Source: Leptolyngbya sp. Heron Island J (GTDB taxonomy: Bacteria > Cyanobacteriota > Cyanobacteriia > Phormidesmidales > Phormidesmidaceae). From it: 64,000 nt of DNA. This document shows positions 1 through 9,115 of this stretch, one piece after another (position 1 is the first letter of the stretch; every line of letters starts with the position of its first letter). The notes beneath the pieces were generated by a model that made no database searches, was not told where the DNA came from, and saw only the letters and a list, made by a program, of their open reading frames with translations. The DNA lies in the NCBI RefSeq assembly GCF_000482245.1, contig NZ_AWNH01000041.1, positions 1 through 64,000 of the forward strand, in the 5' to 3' direction. The translations under genes were made by a program, and so were the position numbers.

Positions 1-13
1 CTCCCCACTCCCC

Positions 14-1024
14 ATGCCCCCCCTGCTCACCGTCAACAACCTCACCACCCATTTCCATACCCACTCAGGCACTGTCCACGCCGTTAACAACATCAGCTTT
101 GCGGTCAAGCCAGGAGAAACCGTTGGCATTGTCGGTGAATCCGGCTCAGGCAAAAGTATCACCATGCTTTCTGTGCTACGCATGGTGCCGAGCCCAGCGG
201 GGAAGATTATCCAGGGCGAAGTCCTGTTTGACAATCAGAACCTGCTGCAGCTGTCGGCTGCCAAGATGCGACAAATCCGGGGAAACCGCATCGCCATGAT
301 TTTTCAAGACCCGATGACGTCGCTAAATCCCGTATTAACGGTAGAACGTCAGCTGACAGAAGCCCTGCGATTACATCTAAAAATGACCAAACCCCAGGCC
401 ATAGAACGGGCGATTCAACTGTTGGACCATGTGGGTATTCCCGGTGCCGCCCAGCGGCTAAAAAACTATCCCCACCAGTTTTCCGGGGGGATGCGTCAGC
501 GAGTGATGATCGCCATGGGACTGGCCTGTAACCCGCAGCTATTAATTGCCGATGAACCCACAACAGCCCTGGACGTCACCATCCAGGCTCAGATTGTTGC
601 CCTAATTAAAGATCTCCGGCAAGAAACAGGTATGGCAATTATTTGGATTACCCACGATTTATCCCTGCTAGCGGGGATCGCCGATCGAATTCTTGTATTA
701 TATGCCGGACAAATTGTCGAATCTGCTCCCCTGCATCAGCTTTATGAGACGCCTCGTCACCCTTATACCCTGGGCCTGTTACAAAGCATTCCCCGGCTGG
801 ATCAGACCCGGCGCACCCGGCTTAAACCCATTGATGGCCAGCCACCGGATTTAGTCAACTATCCCACGGGCTGCCCCTTTGCATCACGCTGTGCTTTTGT
901 CGTCGATCGATGTCATCAAGCCGATCCGCCGTTAGAGACGATCGATAGGGAGCACCAAGTCGCCTGTTGGGTTCAACCCAATGGTGCAGCGGTATTATCA
1001 GAGCTTCGACCAACCACAGCCTAA
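14..1024 (+). CDS. Peptide/nickel-type ABC transporter ATPase (OppD/DppD-like)
   Basis: This is a cytoplasmic ATPase subunit powering an oligopeptide/dipeptide-class importer. Visible in the 336 residues are Walker A GESGSGKS (about 41-48), the Q-loop FQDPM near residue 100, the signature FSGGMRQR near 156, and Walker B LLIADEP followed by TTALD. The C-terminal tail has the Cys-containing oligopeptide-family extension (GCPFASRC and later Cys). The length fits OppD/DppD. It lies 8 bp upstream of a second ATPase of the same class, the usual OppD-OppF pairing, so the two probably form a heterodimer. The permeases and binding protein would lie to the left, outside the window. Substrate cannot be assigned: peptides, nickel and other small solutes are all possible in this family. 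Confidence 0.93.
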   Translation: MPPLLTVNNLTTHFHTHSGTVHAVNNISFAVKPGETVGIVGESGSGKSITMLSVLRMVPSPAGKIIQGEVLFDNQNLLQLSAAKMRQIRGNRIAMIFQDPMTSLNPVLTVERQLTEALRLHLKMTKPQAIERAIQLLDHVGIPGAAQRLKNYPHQFSGGMRQRVMIAMGLACNPQLLIADEPTTALDVTIQAQIVALIKDLRQETGMAIIWITHDLSLLAGIADRILVLYAGQIVESAPLHQLYETPRHPYTLGLLQSIPRLDQTRRTRLKPIDGQPPDLVNYPTGCPFASRCAFVVDRCHQADPPLETIDREHQVACWVQPNGAAVLSELRPTTA

Positions 1025-1032
1025 GAAGATTT

Positions 1033-2016
1033 ATGTCCCCACCGCTTATTCGTGTTGAAAATCTCAAGGTTCACTTTCCGGTCAAACAGGGGTTGATCTG
1101 GCAACGTCAGGTGGGTTGGGTCAAGGCGGTTGATGGTCTCAATTTTACGATCCAGCCAGGGGAAACCTTAGGGCTGGTGGGAGAATCGGGCTGTGGGAAG
1201 AGTACAACCGGACGGGCGATTTTGCAGATGCAACGTCCCACAGCGGGCAAAGTTTATTTTGAAGATACGGAGCTAACGGCGTTACAAGGAGAACCCTTGC
1301 GACAGCAGCGTCAACGGATGCAAATGATTTTTCAAGATCCCTATGCATCCCTCAATCCGCGCATGACGGTGGGCAGCCTGGTGGGAGAACCCCTGGCAGT
1401 GCATCAGCTGGCCCAGGGTAAAGAGAAACGCGATCGCATCTATCAGCTCCTCGCAATGGTTGGGCTGCAACCCCAGTATTACCACCGCTATCCCCATGAA
1501 TTTTCAGGCGGTCAGCGTCAGCGCATCGTGATTGCCCGTGCCCTGGCCGCTAATCCTGACTTTATTATTGGCGATGAGCCCATTGCCGCCCTGGATGTTT
1601 CGATTCAGGCCCAGGTGATCAATCTGCTGCAGACGCTACAAACAGAGCTGGGGTTAACCTATCTGTTTATTGCCCATGACCTCAGCGTGGTGCGTCACAT
1701 TGCAGACCGGGTGGCCGTTATGTATCTTGGCAAAATTGTCGAGCTGGCCGATCGAGTTAGTCTCTATGAGAATCCGCTACATCCCTATACTCAGTCTTTA
1801 CTATCAGCGGTGCCCATCCCCGACCCCACCTTGGAAGCCAAACGCCAGCGTATTATCTTAACCGGCGATGTCCCCAGTCCTATGCATCCGCCCAAAGGTT
1901 GTTGTTTTCATACCCGCTGTCCCTTTGTGATGCCAGCGTGTCGTCAGGAGCCAGGTCCTGTTTTTAAGGCTGTGAGTCCGGGGCATAGTGTGGCCTGTCA
2001 TTTGGTGGAGCAGTGA
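1033..2016 (+). CDS. Peptide/nickel-type ABC transporter ATPase (OppF/DppF-like)
   Basis: Second ATPase of the importer, 327 residues from the ATG at 1033. A longer in-frame start at 967 would overlap the upstream ATPase by about 58 bp. I prefer 1033 because the family alignment begins at [13 protein letters not shown] and AAGAAGAT lies just upstream. It has Walker A GESGCGKS (about 49-56), [12 protein letters not shown], signature FSGGQRQR, Walker [13 protein letters not shown] and the Cys-rich OppF tail ([10 protein letters not shown]). The insert after the first strand ([19 protein letters not shown]) is characteristic of DppF/OppF rather than OppD. It is co-transcribed with the preceding gene. 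Specificity is not inferable. Confidence 0.93.
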   Translation: MSPPLIRVENLKVHFPVKQGLIWQRQVGWVKAVDGLNFTIQPGETLGLVGESGCGKSTTGRAILQMQRPTAGKVYFEDTELTALQGEPLRQQRQRMQMIFQDPYASLNPRMTVGSLVGEPLAVHQLAQGKEKRDRIYQLLAMVGLQPQYYHRYPHEFSGGQRQRIVIARALAANPDFIIGDEPIAALDVSIQAQVINLLQTLQTELGLTYLFIAHDLSVVRHIADRVAVMYLGKIVELADRVSLYENPLHPYTQSLLSAVPIPDPTLEAKRQRIILTGDVPSPMHPPKGCCFHTRCPFVMPACRQEPGPVFKAVSPGHSVACHLVEQ

Positions 2017-2033
2017 GGAGGAAAGGGGTGAGG

Positions 2034-2109
2034 GGGTGGATGGGTGGATGGGTGGATGAGTGGGGGGTGGATGGGTGGATGAGTGGGGGGTGGATGGGTG
2101 GATGGGTGA
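2034..2109. repeat. GGATGGGT minisatellite
   Basis: Short G-rich tandem repeats of the form GGTGGATG/GGTGGATGAGTGGG fill the gap between the ABC ATPase and the RraA-family gene. A degenerate second tract of the same unit lies at 2901-2937. The complementary wording (CATCACTCATCCACCC) recurs at 5867 and 8544. It is non-coding on both strands as far as I can see. Confidence 0.8.
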
Positions 2110-2125
2110 TTTAAGTGCAAGTGGT

Positions 2126-2761
2126 TTAGCCTTCGAATCCCATTGCTTTTAGATTTTTTTCCACCTTAGCGTGATGTTCTGTCTGCCAGTCTTCTAGAGA
2201 CCGGGTCTCATCTTTGTCAGCTCGTCGTTTGGCTGTTTCCCAAACAGATTCTTGCTGTGGGCTGGGAATCACGGCAATTCCTTCTTCATCGGCAACAACA
2301 ATATCCCCTGGTTCTACTTGGACGCCGCCGCAGATAATTGTGTTTTGTAGGGTACCGGGTCCTTGTTTTGCCCCTGGTATGGGCATGGCTCCTCGCGCAA
2401 AAACTGGGAACTGGAGCTCGCGGACCTCGGCTACATCTCGGATCACTCCGTCAATTACAAAGCCGATAATTCCTCTTTTTTGGGCGGTGGCGCAGACATT
2501 GCCGCCTGCCATGGCATAGTCTATATCACTGGCTTTTACTACAATTATTGATCCTGGTTCTGCTCTGTAAATGGCGGCGTGTAGCATCAGGTTATCCCCT
2601 GGGGCACAGCTGACGGTGTAGGCTGGTCCGGCAATTCGGGGTATGCGGGGCCACATTTCTCGGATGCCCATATCCATGAATTGTTCGCGCCCGAGCGATG
2701 CATCGGCATAGGCGGTGGGAGATAGCTGATTAAACTTTGAGTTGTGGTCCATGGGTGGCAT
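2126..2761 (-). CDS. RraA-family protein (HMG/CHA aldolase-like)
   Basis: 211 residues of the RraA / 4-hydroxy-4-methyl-2-oxoglutarate aldolase fold. The metal-binding family motif is visible as GFVIDGVIRD (about 100-109), with Asp-Gly and Arg-Asp in the expected order. Further marks are AGPAYTV, GDNLMLHAAIY and the AMAGGN loop near 84-88. Members either cleave pyruvate from 4-hydroxy-2-oxo acids in a Mg-dependent reaction or, in enterobacterial RraA, bind RNase E. The two roles cannot be separated from sequence here, but the intact DG..RD motif favours an aldolase/decarboxylase. It is a single gene flanked by repeats on both sides, with no obvious pathway partner. Confidence 0.88.
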   Translation of the reverse strand: MPPMDHNSKFNQLSPTAYADASLGREQFMDMGIREMWPRIPRIAGPAYTVSCAPGDNLMLHAAIYRAEPGSIIVVKASDIDYAMAGGNVCATAQKRGIIGFVIDGVIRDVAEVRELQFPVFARGAMPIPGAKQGPGTLQNTIICGGVQVEPGDIVVADEEGIAVIPSPQQESVWETAKRRADKDETRSLEDWQTEHHAKVEKNLKAMGFEG

Positions 2762-2900
2762 AACTACCGATTCTTAGGCTCCCACCATACACTGTCAGGT
2801 TTGGAATCGGGGCTTTTTTATTTATAGAAAATGAGAAGATATTAATAAGATGGTCTGGTGGGTTGTGGCTCGTTTGCTGGGGACAGGGTTTTGGGGTAGG

Positions 2901-2937
2901 TGAGGGGGTGGATGGGTAGATGGGTGGATGGGTGAGT
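2901..2937. repeat. GGATGGGT minisatellite, second tract
   Basis: A short degenerate tract of the same GGTGGATGGGT unit seen at 2034-2109, 0.8 kb away. The remainder of 2762-3200 contains only short open frames without recognisable features. Confidence 0.7.
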
Positions 2938-3199
2938 GCGATCGCGACTATCTGCTAGAGCTTTTTGGGGTTGGTGCTTTAGCTGTGATATTGGTGCCTT
3001 TGTAGCCATTGGCTTTTGTGCGGTCGTGGCTCTGATGATCTAAGGCATCCTGTGCTATTGGTACCCTGTAAGTGGATCAGTAGACTAAGTACAATACCAG
3101 CCGTTATGATATGCGCGAGTGTATGGATGTTTCTGAGGCCCTGCCGATCAAAGGCCATCAAAGCCTTAGCCACGGGCTAATTAGGGAGTTTTGCTCTAT

Positions 3200-3360
3200 C
3201 TACAGGTCCGCGCAAATGCTAGAACCGTTTGGATTCGCGCTTTTGAAGGTTGAAGTAAGTCTGAAATTTTTGTATGGTTTTTTGCAGGGTGACTATAATG
3301 GTTAGGTCCGCGCAAATGTACCTTGAAAATTTAATGCAGCCAGCGTTTCAATTGGCTGCA
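3200..3360 (+). promoter_or_regulatory. Probable CRISPR leader
   Basis: This AT-rich stretch abuts the first CRISPR repeat on its upstream side. It contains a 15-nt direct repeat AGGTCCGCGCAAATG at about 3204 and 3305. It also has a TATAAT hexamer at 3294-3299 that would serve as a -10 element for transcription into the array; the -35 is weak. The leader is placed on this side because the array decays at the other end and because repeats end in ATTGAAAC on the plus strand, as is usual for cyanobacterial pre-crRNA. Confidence 0.6.
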
Positions 3361-4993
3361 GTCACAACTACCAATTACCCCTCACGGGGATTGAAACAAG
3401 ATGGATGTATCGGTACCACCATTGCCATCGGGTCACAACTACCAATTACCCCTCACGGGGATTGAAACGTGTGCCTAACGACAAGGCCATTATTGACGCC
3501 ATGGGTCACAACTACCAATTACCCCTCACGGGGATTGAAACCAAGATGGTTTAGTTTGAACCGTAATGGTTCATCTGGTCACAACTATCAATTACCCCTC
3601 ACGGGGATTGAAACTTTAATTTGTTGTAAATACGCGCATAAACAGCGCGTCACAACTACCAATTACCCCTCACGGGGATTGAAACTTGTAGCCAACGAGC
3701 AGATCCCTTAACGGAAATGAGTCACAACTACCAATTACCCCTCACGGGGATTGAAACGTATTGAAGTGTGATGTGTCTGTGCGCGGGTACCGTCACAACT
3801 ACCAATTACCCCTCACGGGGATTGAAACGCCATCAGCCTAGGAATCAGCGGCGAGCAAATCCAGTCACAACCACCAATTACCCCTCACGGGGATTGAAAC
3901 ATTCACCGGCTTCAGGGCTTCCAGTCTGGTCCGTCACAACTACCAATTACCCCTCACGGGGATTGAAACATGAAGATGCAAAGCGACTGAGACGGGGGTA
4001 TTTTGTCACAACTACCAATTACCCCTCACGGGGATTGAAACCAAACTGGTATTGCTCAACTCCGCTTGCAAGAATATGGTCTAGGTCACAACCACCAATT
4101 ACCCCTCACGGGGATTGAAACTTCGAAGACGGAACCAGGCATAATACCGTAATCCAGTCACAACCACCAATTACCCCTCACGGGGATTGAAACTTCAATG
4201 TATTTTTGGAGTGCTTCATTGATTTTTGGGTCACAATACCAATTACCCCTCACGGGGATTGAAATATGATCTCCACCCCGGGACACTAAGTCCCTCAACG
4301 TCACAACTACCAATTACCCCTCACGGGGATTGAAACAAACCCCTCAGCAGGGAGACCCCCAGGGTATAGAGTCACAACTACCAATTACCCCTCACGGGGA
4401 TTGAAACAGTTTCTACGGCACCGTCGAAGGGTTTCAGGATTTTTTCGTCACAACTACCAATTACCCCTCACGGGGATTGAAACCGCTATGTCCCGGACCA
4501 CGGGGGAATGAAATACGTCGTCACAACTACCAATTACCCCTCACGGGGATTGAAACCGAGAAAGTGAGAGCGGCGCTAAAGGTCGACACGTAAGTCACAA
4601 CTACCAATTACCCCTCACGGGGATTGAAACTGCTTCTCTGGGGATAGTAGGATCAGCGGTGGTTTGTCACAACCACCAATTACCCCTCACTGCTACTGTA
4701 TATACACATCTAGAAGATAATGGTCTAAAAGGTACTGCTGGCCTTGAATTGGCCCTCACCCTAAATCCCTCTCCCGCAGGGCGAGGGACTTTGACTCTGG
4801 CTCCCTTCTTCGCCTTGTGGGAGAAGGAGCTGGGGGATGTGGAGCTTTGCTCTTCTCGCAGAGTGGGCTCGAAAATTGGAGCTGCTCTCCGACTTGTGTA
4901 TACACAGTAGCCCCTCACAGGGATTGAAACAATGCACTTAAGAGAACCTGGGCCTCTCACCAAGAAGTCACAACTACCCATCACCCCTCTCAG
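3361..4993 (+). CRISPR. Orphan CRISPR array, 37-nt repeat
   Basis: There are 18 full repeats of 37 nt, beginning GTCACAACTACC and ending GGGGATTGAAAC with an internal CCCCTCACGGGG hairpin. Starts: 3361, 3432, 3505, 3578, 3649, 3721, 3792, 3864, 3933, 4005, 4085, 4157, 4230, 4300, 4371, 4447, 4520 and 4594. A 19th repeat (starting 4666) is split by an inserted element and resumes at 4912. A degenerate terminal repeat starts at 4967. The spacers are all different, 32-43 nt, mostly 34-36. Minor variants are ACTATCA (3578), ACCACCA (3864, 4085, 4157, 4666) and a 1-nt deletion with terminal T at 4230. No cas gene is present within the window, so the array depends on cas genes elsewhere. The repeat form resembles cyanobacterial type I-D/III repeats, but I cannot fix the subtype. 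Confidence 0.97.
4692..4911. mobile_element. MITE-like element inserted inside a CRISPR repeat
   Basis: A 220-bp non-coding insertion with terminal inverted repeats. The left end reads GCTACTGTATATACACA and the right end, reverse-complemented, reads GCTACTGTGTATACACA: 16 of 17 identical. The flanking CRISPR-repeat bases CCCTCAC occur on both sides (4684-4690 and 4912-4918), a 7-8 bp target duplication. The interior (CACCCTAAATCC, then two hairpins, then GAGTGGGCTCGA) is shared with the tandem copies at 7697-8081. There is no transposase, so it would have moved by a trans-acting enzyme. Confidence 0.85.
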
Positions 4994-5171
4994 CAACCAT
5001 GAAGTGCTATAGCGGCATCAAGGGCTGGTTACTTGAAAATACCAAATCATCCAAATCACCAACAGCTTTGAAGCAATCAGCCCAGCAGAGCATCAGCGAC
5101 TGTTTGGGCCTATACCGAAAGGAAAAAACGAGGAAAGACTACTCGGTCATCAAAAGTAAACATGAGTATGT

Positions 5172-5735
5172 CTAAGGAGAAAAGATTAAGGAGCCGGTAG
5201 TGGCTTCCTCACCATAGGTTAAAGTTAACTGCTCATTATTCTCCAGCGTTACCTGATGAACCCCTTTCAGGGCAGCAAAGAACATCGTTTCCTGCTCCAT
5301 AATTGGCTGATCACAGGCCCGCCTTGTCGCCTGTAGAGGATCTACTATAATCCGATCACCTTCTACACGATAATTAGTCATATACTGGTTGCATCCTCCA
5401 GTACCGCTAATTTGTGTCTGTTCAAAGTTCAAAGATATATTCACCTCAGGCATCAAAGCGATAGCCTGACCATCCTGAGTCCAGGATGTTAGTCGCCAGT
5501 TTGGCTGGCTCTGGGCAAGGGCGAAGAGATCTTCAGGAGGAAATTGAAGTATGCCAGAACTCATGGCAGAATCAGAAGCTATGCTATGACTTTCGTCTGA
5601 GTCAGAGATTACAGATACCTCGGAGGTAGAATCTTGACAAGATGCTAGAAACAAGCTGAGGGCAAAAAGATTGCCTGCGAGAGCAGCCACGGTTGTGGTA
5701 ACTGCTATGGGGGAACGAGAAGTAAGCTTTTTCAT
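5172..5735 (-). CDS. META-domain lipoprotein
   Basis: 187 residues. The N-terminus has Lys residues, a hydrophobic stretch and a lipobox LASC with Cys at about 33, predicting an exported lipid-anchored protein. A Ser/Asp-rich linker follows. From about residue 78 to the end is a META (DUF306, HslJ-like) domain: W-x-L-T-S, then ISGTGGCNQYMTNYRVEGDRI, then TRRACD and a final LTLTY strand. The GCN-Y and paired Cys pattern is the family hallmark. META proteins are associated with stress resistance and envelope integrity, but their biochemical role is not established. It is monocistronic as far as can be seen, between the CRISPR array and the protease gene. Confidence 0.88.
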   Translation of the reverse strand: MKKLTSRSPIAVTTTVAALAGNLFALSLFLASCQDSTSEVSVISDSDESHSIASDSAMSSGILQFPPEDLFALAQSQPNWRLTSWTQDGQAIALMPEVNISLNFEQTQISGTGGCNQYMTNYRVEGDRIIVDPLQATRRACDQPIMEQETMFFAALKGVHQVTLENNEQLTLTYGEEATTGSLIFSP

Positions 5736-5866
5736 GGTTTATCCCCAATCAAAGGCGTTTAAGAATCAAGTTGTGTTATGACGAATTTCAAATGGATAAC
5801 GTACACTCTTACTTTAAAGTAATAGGTTCTTTGTTATTCGGGTTCATAGTTACTAAAAGTGAAACC

Positions 5867-5929
5867 ACCCCATCACTCATCCACCCCTCCACAGCCTCAA
5901 CCTGGGACTTTATTTTTGTGTAATCCCCT
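5867..5929. repeat. 63-nt dispersed repeat, copy 1
   Basis: It begins ACCCCATCACTCATCCACCC and ends in GTAATCCCCT, and matches 8544-8606 along its full 63 nt with scattered substitutions. The copies lie just downstream of the protease gene and of the DUF1622 gene respectively (both genes are on the minus strand). The rest of 5736-6036 shows no gene. Confidence 0.75.
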
Positions 5930-6036
5930 AACTACCCCTGCTAGTTCAGCAAGGTCGCTCATATTCATTATATTTTCAACACTCTCCTCTCTTTTAGCAG
6001 AAAGGAGAGGATGATGAGCGTCCTTACTGTATACTA

Positions 6037-7410
6037 CTAGTCGCAATATCCTTGATCTGCAAGGGTTGAACCCCCTGTTACAAAAGAACACAAGGTATTT
6101 AGCAAAGAACCAATATTTCCCGCCCCATAAGTCCCGTAGCTAGCATTGGGATACTCAGAGTTTTGCCCAAACTGGGAAGAGTAGTTGTCCTTAGGAGTGT
6201 TAGGGTTGGCTGCTCCCCAAGAGGTTACACCAACAATTACATTATTTGCTGCAGAGTCACCAGGACCAGCCCCATTAGAGAACACTGGATCTTTATACTT
6301 GAAATTTGCTATCCACGGTCCACCACTGGCACCCCCTGTAAACGTACTACCTTGGTAAATTTGACTTGCTCCACTCACTGTCGTTAGATAGCTGGGTCCA
6401 TCGCTTCTTTGCATGATGCGGCCCTGATCTAACAAGCCGGGGTACCCCAGAGCCGATAGTGCAGCAACTGCTAGGTTGCCTGTGCGAGGATGACTCACGA
6501 AGGAATAGTTATTCCATCCATAATTAAGCCACCCTGTTAAATCGCCGATAAACTGATTGGATGAGTTTCTTCCCAATGCCATCACAGCGAGATCGTTGTT
6601 TCTGGCTGCACCACTACCAGTGTCTGTGCCATTGGTCCAACTAGATGGACGGACCATAACTCTCCAAGACCAAGAGCCATAGGGAGCGCTGCCGTCGTGA
6701 AACGCCGGGGTAAATGTCCATCTTCTGAAGGTGTCATTGCCGGAACCAAAATCTTGGATACAATGAGCAGCCGTTACTATGACACTGCGTCGTATTAAGC
6801 TGGCTGAACAGGTGAAGGAGCCTGAATCATCCTGAAAAGTGAGTCTGCCAATTGCTCTATAGGGATAGGTCGCACTTAAATATCCCCCATTATTTGATGC
6901 TATATTCCCAGTCGGCAAATGCTCAACACGAGCTGCTGTATAAGGTACACTAAAAGAGCCAAAGGCTCGCGGTTCGGTGTTGCTAGATTCTGCGTTGTCA
7001 GATTCTGCTGCTGGTTTTACTCCTGGTGTATTTTGGAGTTGTTGGGCAGGTCTGACTGCATCAGTGTTTGGGGGTGATAGAGGATTAATGTGCGGGCTAG
7101 CGTCTAAGATCTGTCGCTCATTCATACCGGCAGATGACCGATCATTAACAATGACTTGATCCCTATTTTGGGTCCGATTTCCAGGTGAGGAGGCAGGTCT
7201 AGTTTCTCTGGTGGAGGGAGAGTTGGTTGTGGAAGGGCTAGAAGGGGACGTTTGTCTGTCTAGGCACTCCTGCTCCCCAGTTTGGGGATTAATCCAAAAG
7301 TTAACGCAACCTTGAGCTATGTTTGTTTGGCTAATTGAGGTGATAACTACAACACCAATTGACAGAATACCAAGAGGTAAACTGGATAACCATACAGCTT
7401 TTCTTCTCAT
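6037..7410 (-). CDS. Secreted trypsin-like serine protease
   Basis: 457 residues. An N-terminal signal sequence (MRRK followed by a hydrophobic core, about 1-32) is followed by a Ser/Thr/Pro/Asn-rich low-complexity linker to about 150. The catalytic domain then carries His216 in TAAHC, Asp273 in NNDLAVMALG and Ser362 in TGGASGGPW, the full trypsin/V8-type triad in order. Cys pairs flank the catalytic segments. The protein should act in the periplasm or outside the cell; the long linker suggests a propeptide or surface tether. It resembles glutamyl-endopeptidase-type proteases, but specificity cannot be read. A short non-coding stretch with a dispersed repeat separates it from the META lipoprotein. 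Confidence 0.92.
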   Translation of the reverse strand: MRRKAVWLSSLPLGILSIGVVVITSISQTNIAQGCVNFWINPQTGEQECLDRQTSPSSPSTTNSPSTRETRPASSPGNRTQNRDQVIVNDRSSAGMNERQILDASPHINPLSPPNTDAVRPAQQLQNTPGVKPAAESDNAESSNTEPRAFGSFSVPYTAARVEHLPTGNIASNNGGYLSATYPYRAIGRLTFQDDSGSFTCSASLIRRSVIVTAAHCIQDFGSGNDTFRRWTFTPAFHDGSAPYGSWSWRVMVRPSSWTNGTDTGSGAARNNDLAVMALGRNSSNQFIGDLTGWLNYGWNNYSFVSHPRTGNLAVAALSALGYPGLLDQGRIMQRSDGPSYLTTVSGASQIYQGSTFTGGASGGPWIANFKYKDPVFSNGAGPGDSAANNVIVGVTSWGAANPNTPKDNYSSQFGQNSEYPNASYGTYGAGNIGSLLNTLCSFVTGGSTLADQGYCD

Positions 7411-7696
7411 ATCTAAAAGCCTGATTTTACTGACAATGATCCTGATGTCTGCTGATAGTCAGCGATAGAATAACGTCTTTAGTCTGCTGATGTAGCTATT
7501 GAACAAATTAGGAACCCCAGGGTTCAAAGCTTGCTCAGACAGTATTTTGCAATAGTAATCTAAAAAGCCTGGCTAACTTGCATCAATGCTTCTCAGTATG
7601 ATACTTCGCGTAGTATCAGATCCATTTTTTAAACAAAGTTTAAAACAAGCTGCTGCTGAGTTGTCTATAGGTCATGAAGTCATCAATCATTGCTCT

Positions 7697-7892
7697 GCAT
7701 TAGCCCACTCTACGAGAAGCCGCTCAGGCGTCTACATCCTAAGTCCTTCTCCCCCAGGGAGAAGGACTTTGATCTGACTCCCCCTTCTCCCCGCGGGAGA
7801 AGGGGTTGGGGGATGAGGGCTTTGCTCTTTTCACAGAGTGGGCTCGATATCTTGAGTTAGGCTTCGATTTGTGGAAATCAGCTCCATGCTTT
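7697..7892. repeat. MITE-related tandem repeat, copy A
   Basis: First of two tandem units (period 196 bp) starting GCATTAGCCCACTCTACGA. The core has two GC-rich hairpins, around CCTTCTCCCCCAGGGAGAAGG and around TTCTCCCCGCGGGAGAAG, and then GAGTGGGCTCGA. It is the same core as the element interrupting the CRISPR array. No supported gene exists between 7411 and 8630. Confidence 0.8.
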
Positions 7893-8081
7893 GCATTAGC
7901 CCACTCTACGAGGAGCCGCTCAGGCGTCTACACCCTAAATCCTTCTCCCCCAGGGAGAAGGACTTTGATCTGACTCCCCTTCTCCCCACGGGAGAAGGGG
8001 TTGGGGGATGAGGGCTTTGCTCTTCTCACAGAGTGGGCTCGAACTCTAGAGCTATTCTCCGACTTATGCATACACGTTAGC
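7893..8081. repeat. MITE-related tandem repeat, copy B
   Basis: Second tandem unit. Its right end CGACTTATGCATACACGTTAGC matches the right terminus of the CRISPR-inserted element (CGACTTGTGTATACACAGTAGC) with few changes, while its left end differs. This copy therefore looks like a truncated or rearranged member that was then duplicated. Confidence 0.75.
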
Positions 8082-8543
8082 TCTCCATGGGAGAGAGGAC
8101 TGGGGAGAGAGCTATCCGAACATCAACAAAGTCGAAACTGTTTACTCCCCATTCCTAATAAACGTGTATTGATTCCGATAACAGTTCAACAAAACTTCCC
8201 AAGCTCAGGGGAGCGCTAGGATAACTCTCAGAACAGATACATCTTCGCTACAGAGAGTCCACAGTGAGATGATTTGAGCAAGTTCGAGCCGAATTCATTC
8301 ACAGGATGAAATGGCTCGCTCCTAAGCGAAAATAGCGCACGCCCCATAGGAAAAACAGAAAAATCCAGAGAGGGTCTCTTCAGCACTAAAAACAACTGAC
8401 AACAAAGTCTTTGCCATGTTCCTGGTGAAGACACTAGTACTCGATGGCAGAAATTTGGCAGCTATTTCATCCACCCATCCACATTTGATGGTGGGCCAAC
8501 TTACGCCACAGAGTACCAGTTGCGCTTAAATAATTCCTCCGTT

Positions 8544-8606
8544 ACCCCATCACTCATCCACCCATCTATAGCTTCAACCTAGAACTTTATTGTTGTGCAA
8601 TCTCCT
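8544..8606. repeat. 63-nt dispersed repeat, copy 2
   Basis: Full-length match to 5867-5929, directly before the 3' end of the DUF1622 gene. It includes the motif CATCACTCATCCACCCATC, the complement of the minisatellite unit at 2.0 kb. Confidence 0.75.
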
Positions 8607-8630
8607 GAGATTGCCAAAGTTCAAAACACC

Positions 8631-9008
8631 TTACACCTCAGGCTCTTCAGTAAAGAGAGGTTTTGCGCTTACCTGCTTAGCCTCTTGCTCGATCTCCTTA
8701 CTAAGAAAATAATTAAGGAATGTACGAATCACGGCGATCGCAGCCAGTTGACCCAGGGTATCAAACGAGGGCGCAATGGTAGTCCCTAAAATATCCGCCC
8801 CCAGCTGGAATTCTAACCCCAGGGCTAACCAGGAGCCTAAGGTCAGACGAATATCAATAAACGGTGGGATATACAGCCGACCTGGCCGTCTTATCACCAG
8901 CTGTAGACAGGCAATCAGCCCCAATAGGATACATAAAACTGAAATAGCCTCAAAACACAACTTGAGAATTCCAACAATTGCTGCTAGTCCGCTTGCCAAT
9001 AGGTCCAT
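8631..9008 (-). CDS. DUF1622-type membrane protein
   Basis: 125 residues with three hydrophobic stretches, at about 8-40, 54-75 and 80-105. The sequence R-LTLGSWLALGLEFQLGADILGT-APSFDTLGQLAAIAVIRTFLNYFL-EIE is characteristic of DUF1622, a small family of inner-membrane proteins of unknown function common in cyanobacteria. The charged C-terminus is probably cytoplasmic. It is monocistronic, and divergent from the next gene with about 100 bp between them. Confidence 0.85.
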   Translation of the reverse strand: MDLLASGLAAIVGILKLCFEAISVLCILLGLIACLQLVIRRPGRLYIPPFIDIRLTLGSWLALGLEFQLGADILGTTIAPSFDTLGQLAAIAVIRTFLNYFLSKEIEQEAKQVSAKPLFTEEPEV

Positions 9009-9115
9009 GGATAACGCTGATTTAACATTCTCATTACCCTACCCCATTCCAACTTCACTAAATCTGTGCAGTCTGACGGGCTGATTTCTGATGCTTGAAT
9101 TACAGTGAGGGATAG

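Noticed and set aside
2762-3360. Possible cas gene or remnant upstream of the array
   Set aside because: Frames there are at most 64 codons and none resembles Cas1, Cas2 or other Cas proteins.
3469-4118. Open frames running through the CRISPR array (repeated VTTTNYPSRGLK)
   Set aside because: They are translations of the CRISPR repeats and spacers, not genes.
4659-4996. Two opposing small frames over the MITE in the array
   Set aside because: They translate the MITE hairpins and the split repeat. There is no ribosome site or conserved protein pattern.
7586-8434. Several 60-75 codon frames in the repeat tract
   Set aside because: They coincide with the tandem hairpin units and have low-complexity, repeat-derived translations.
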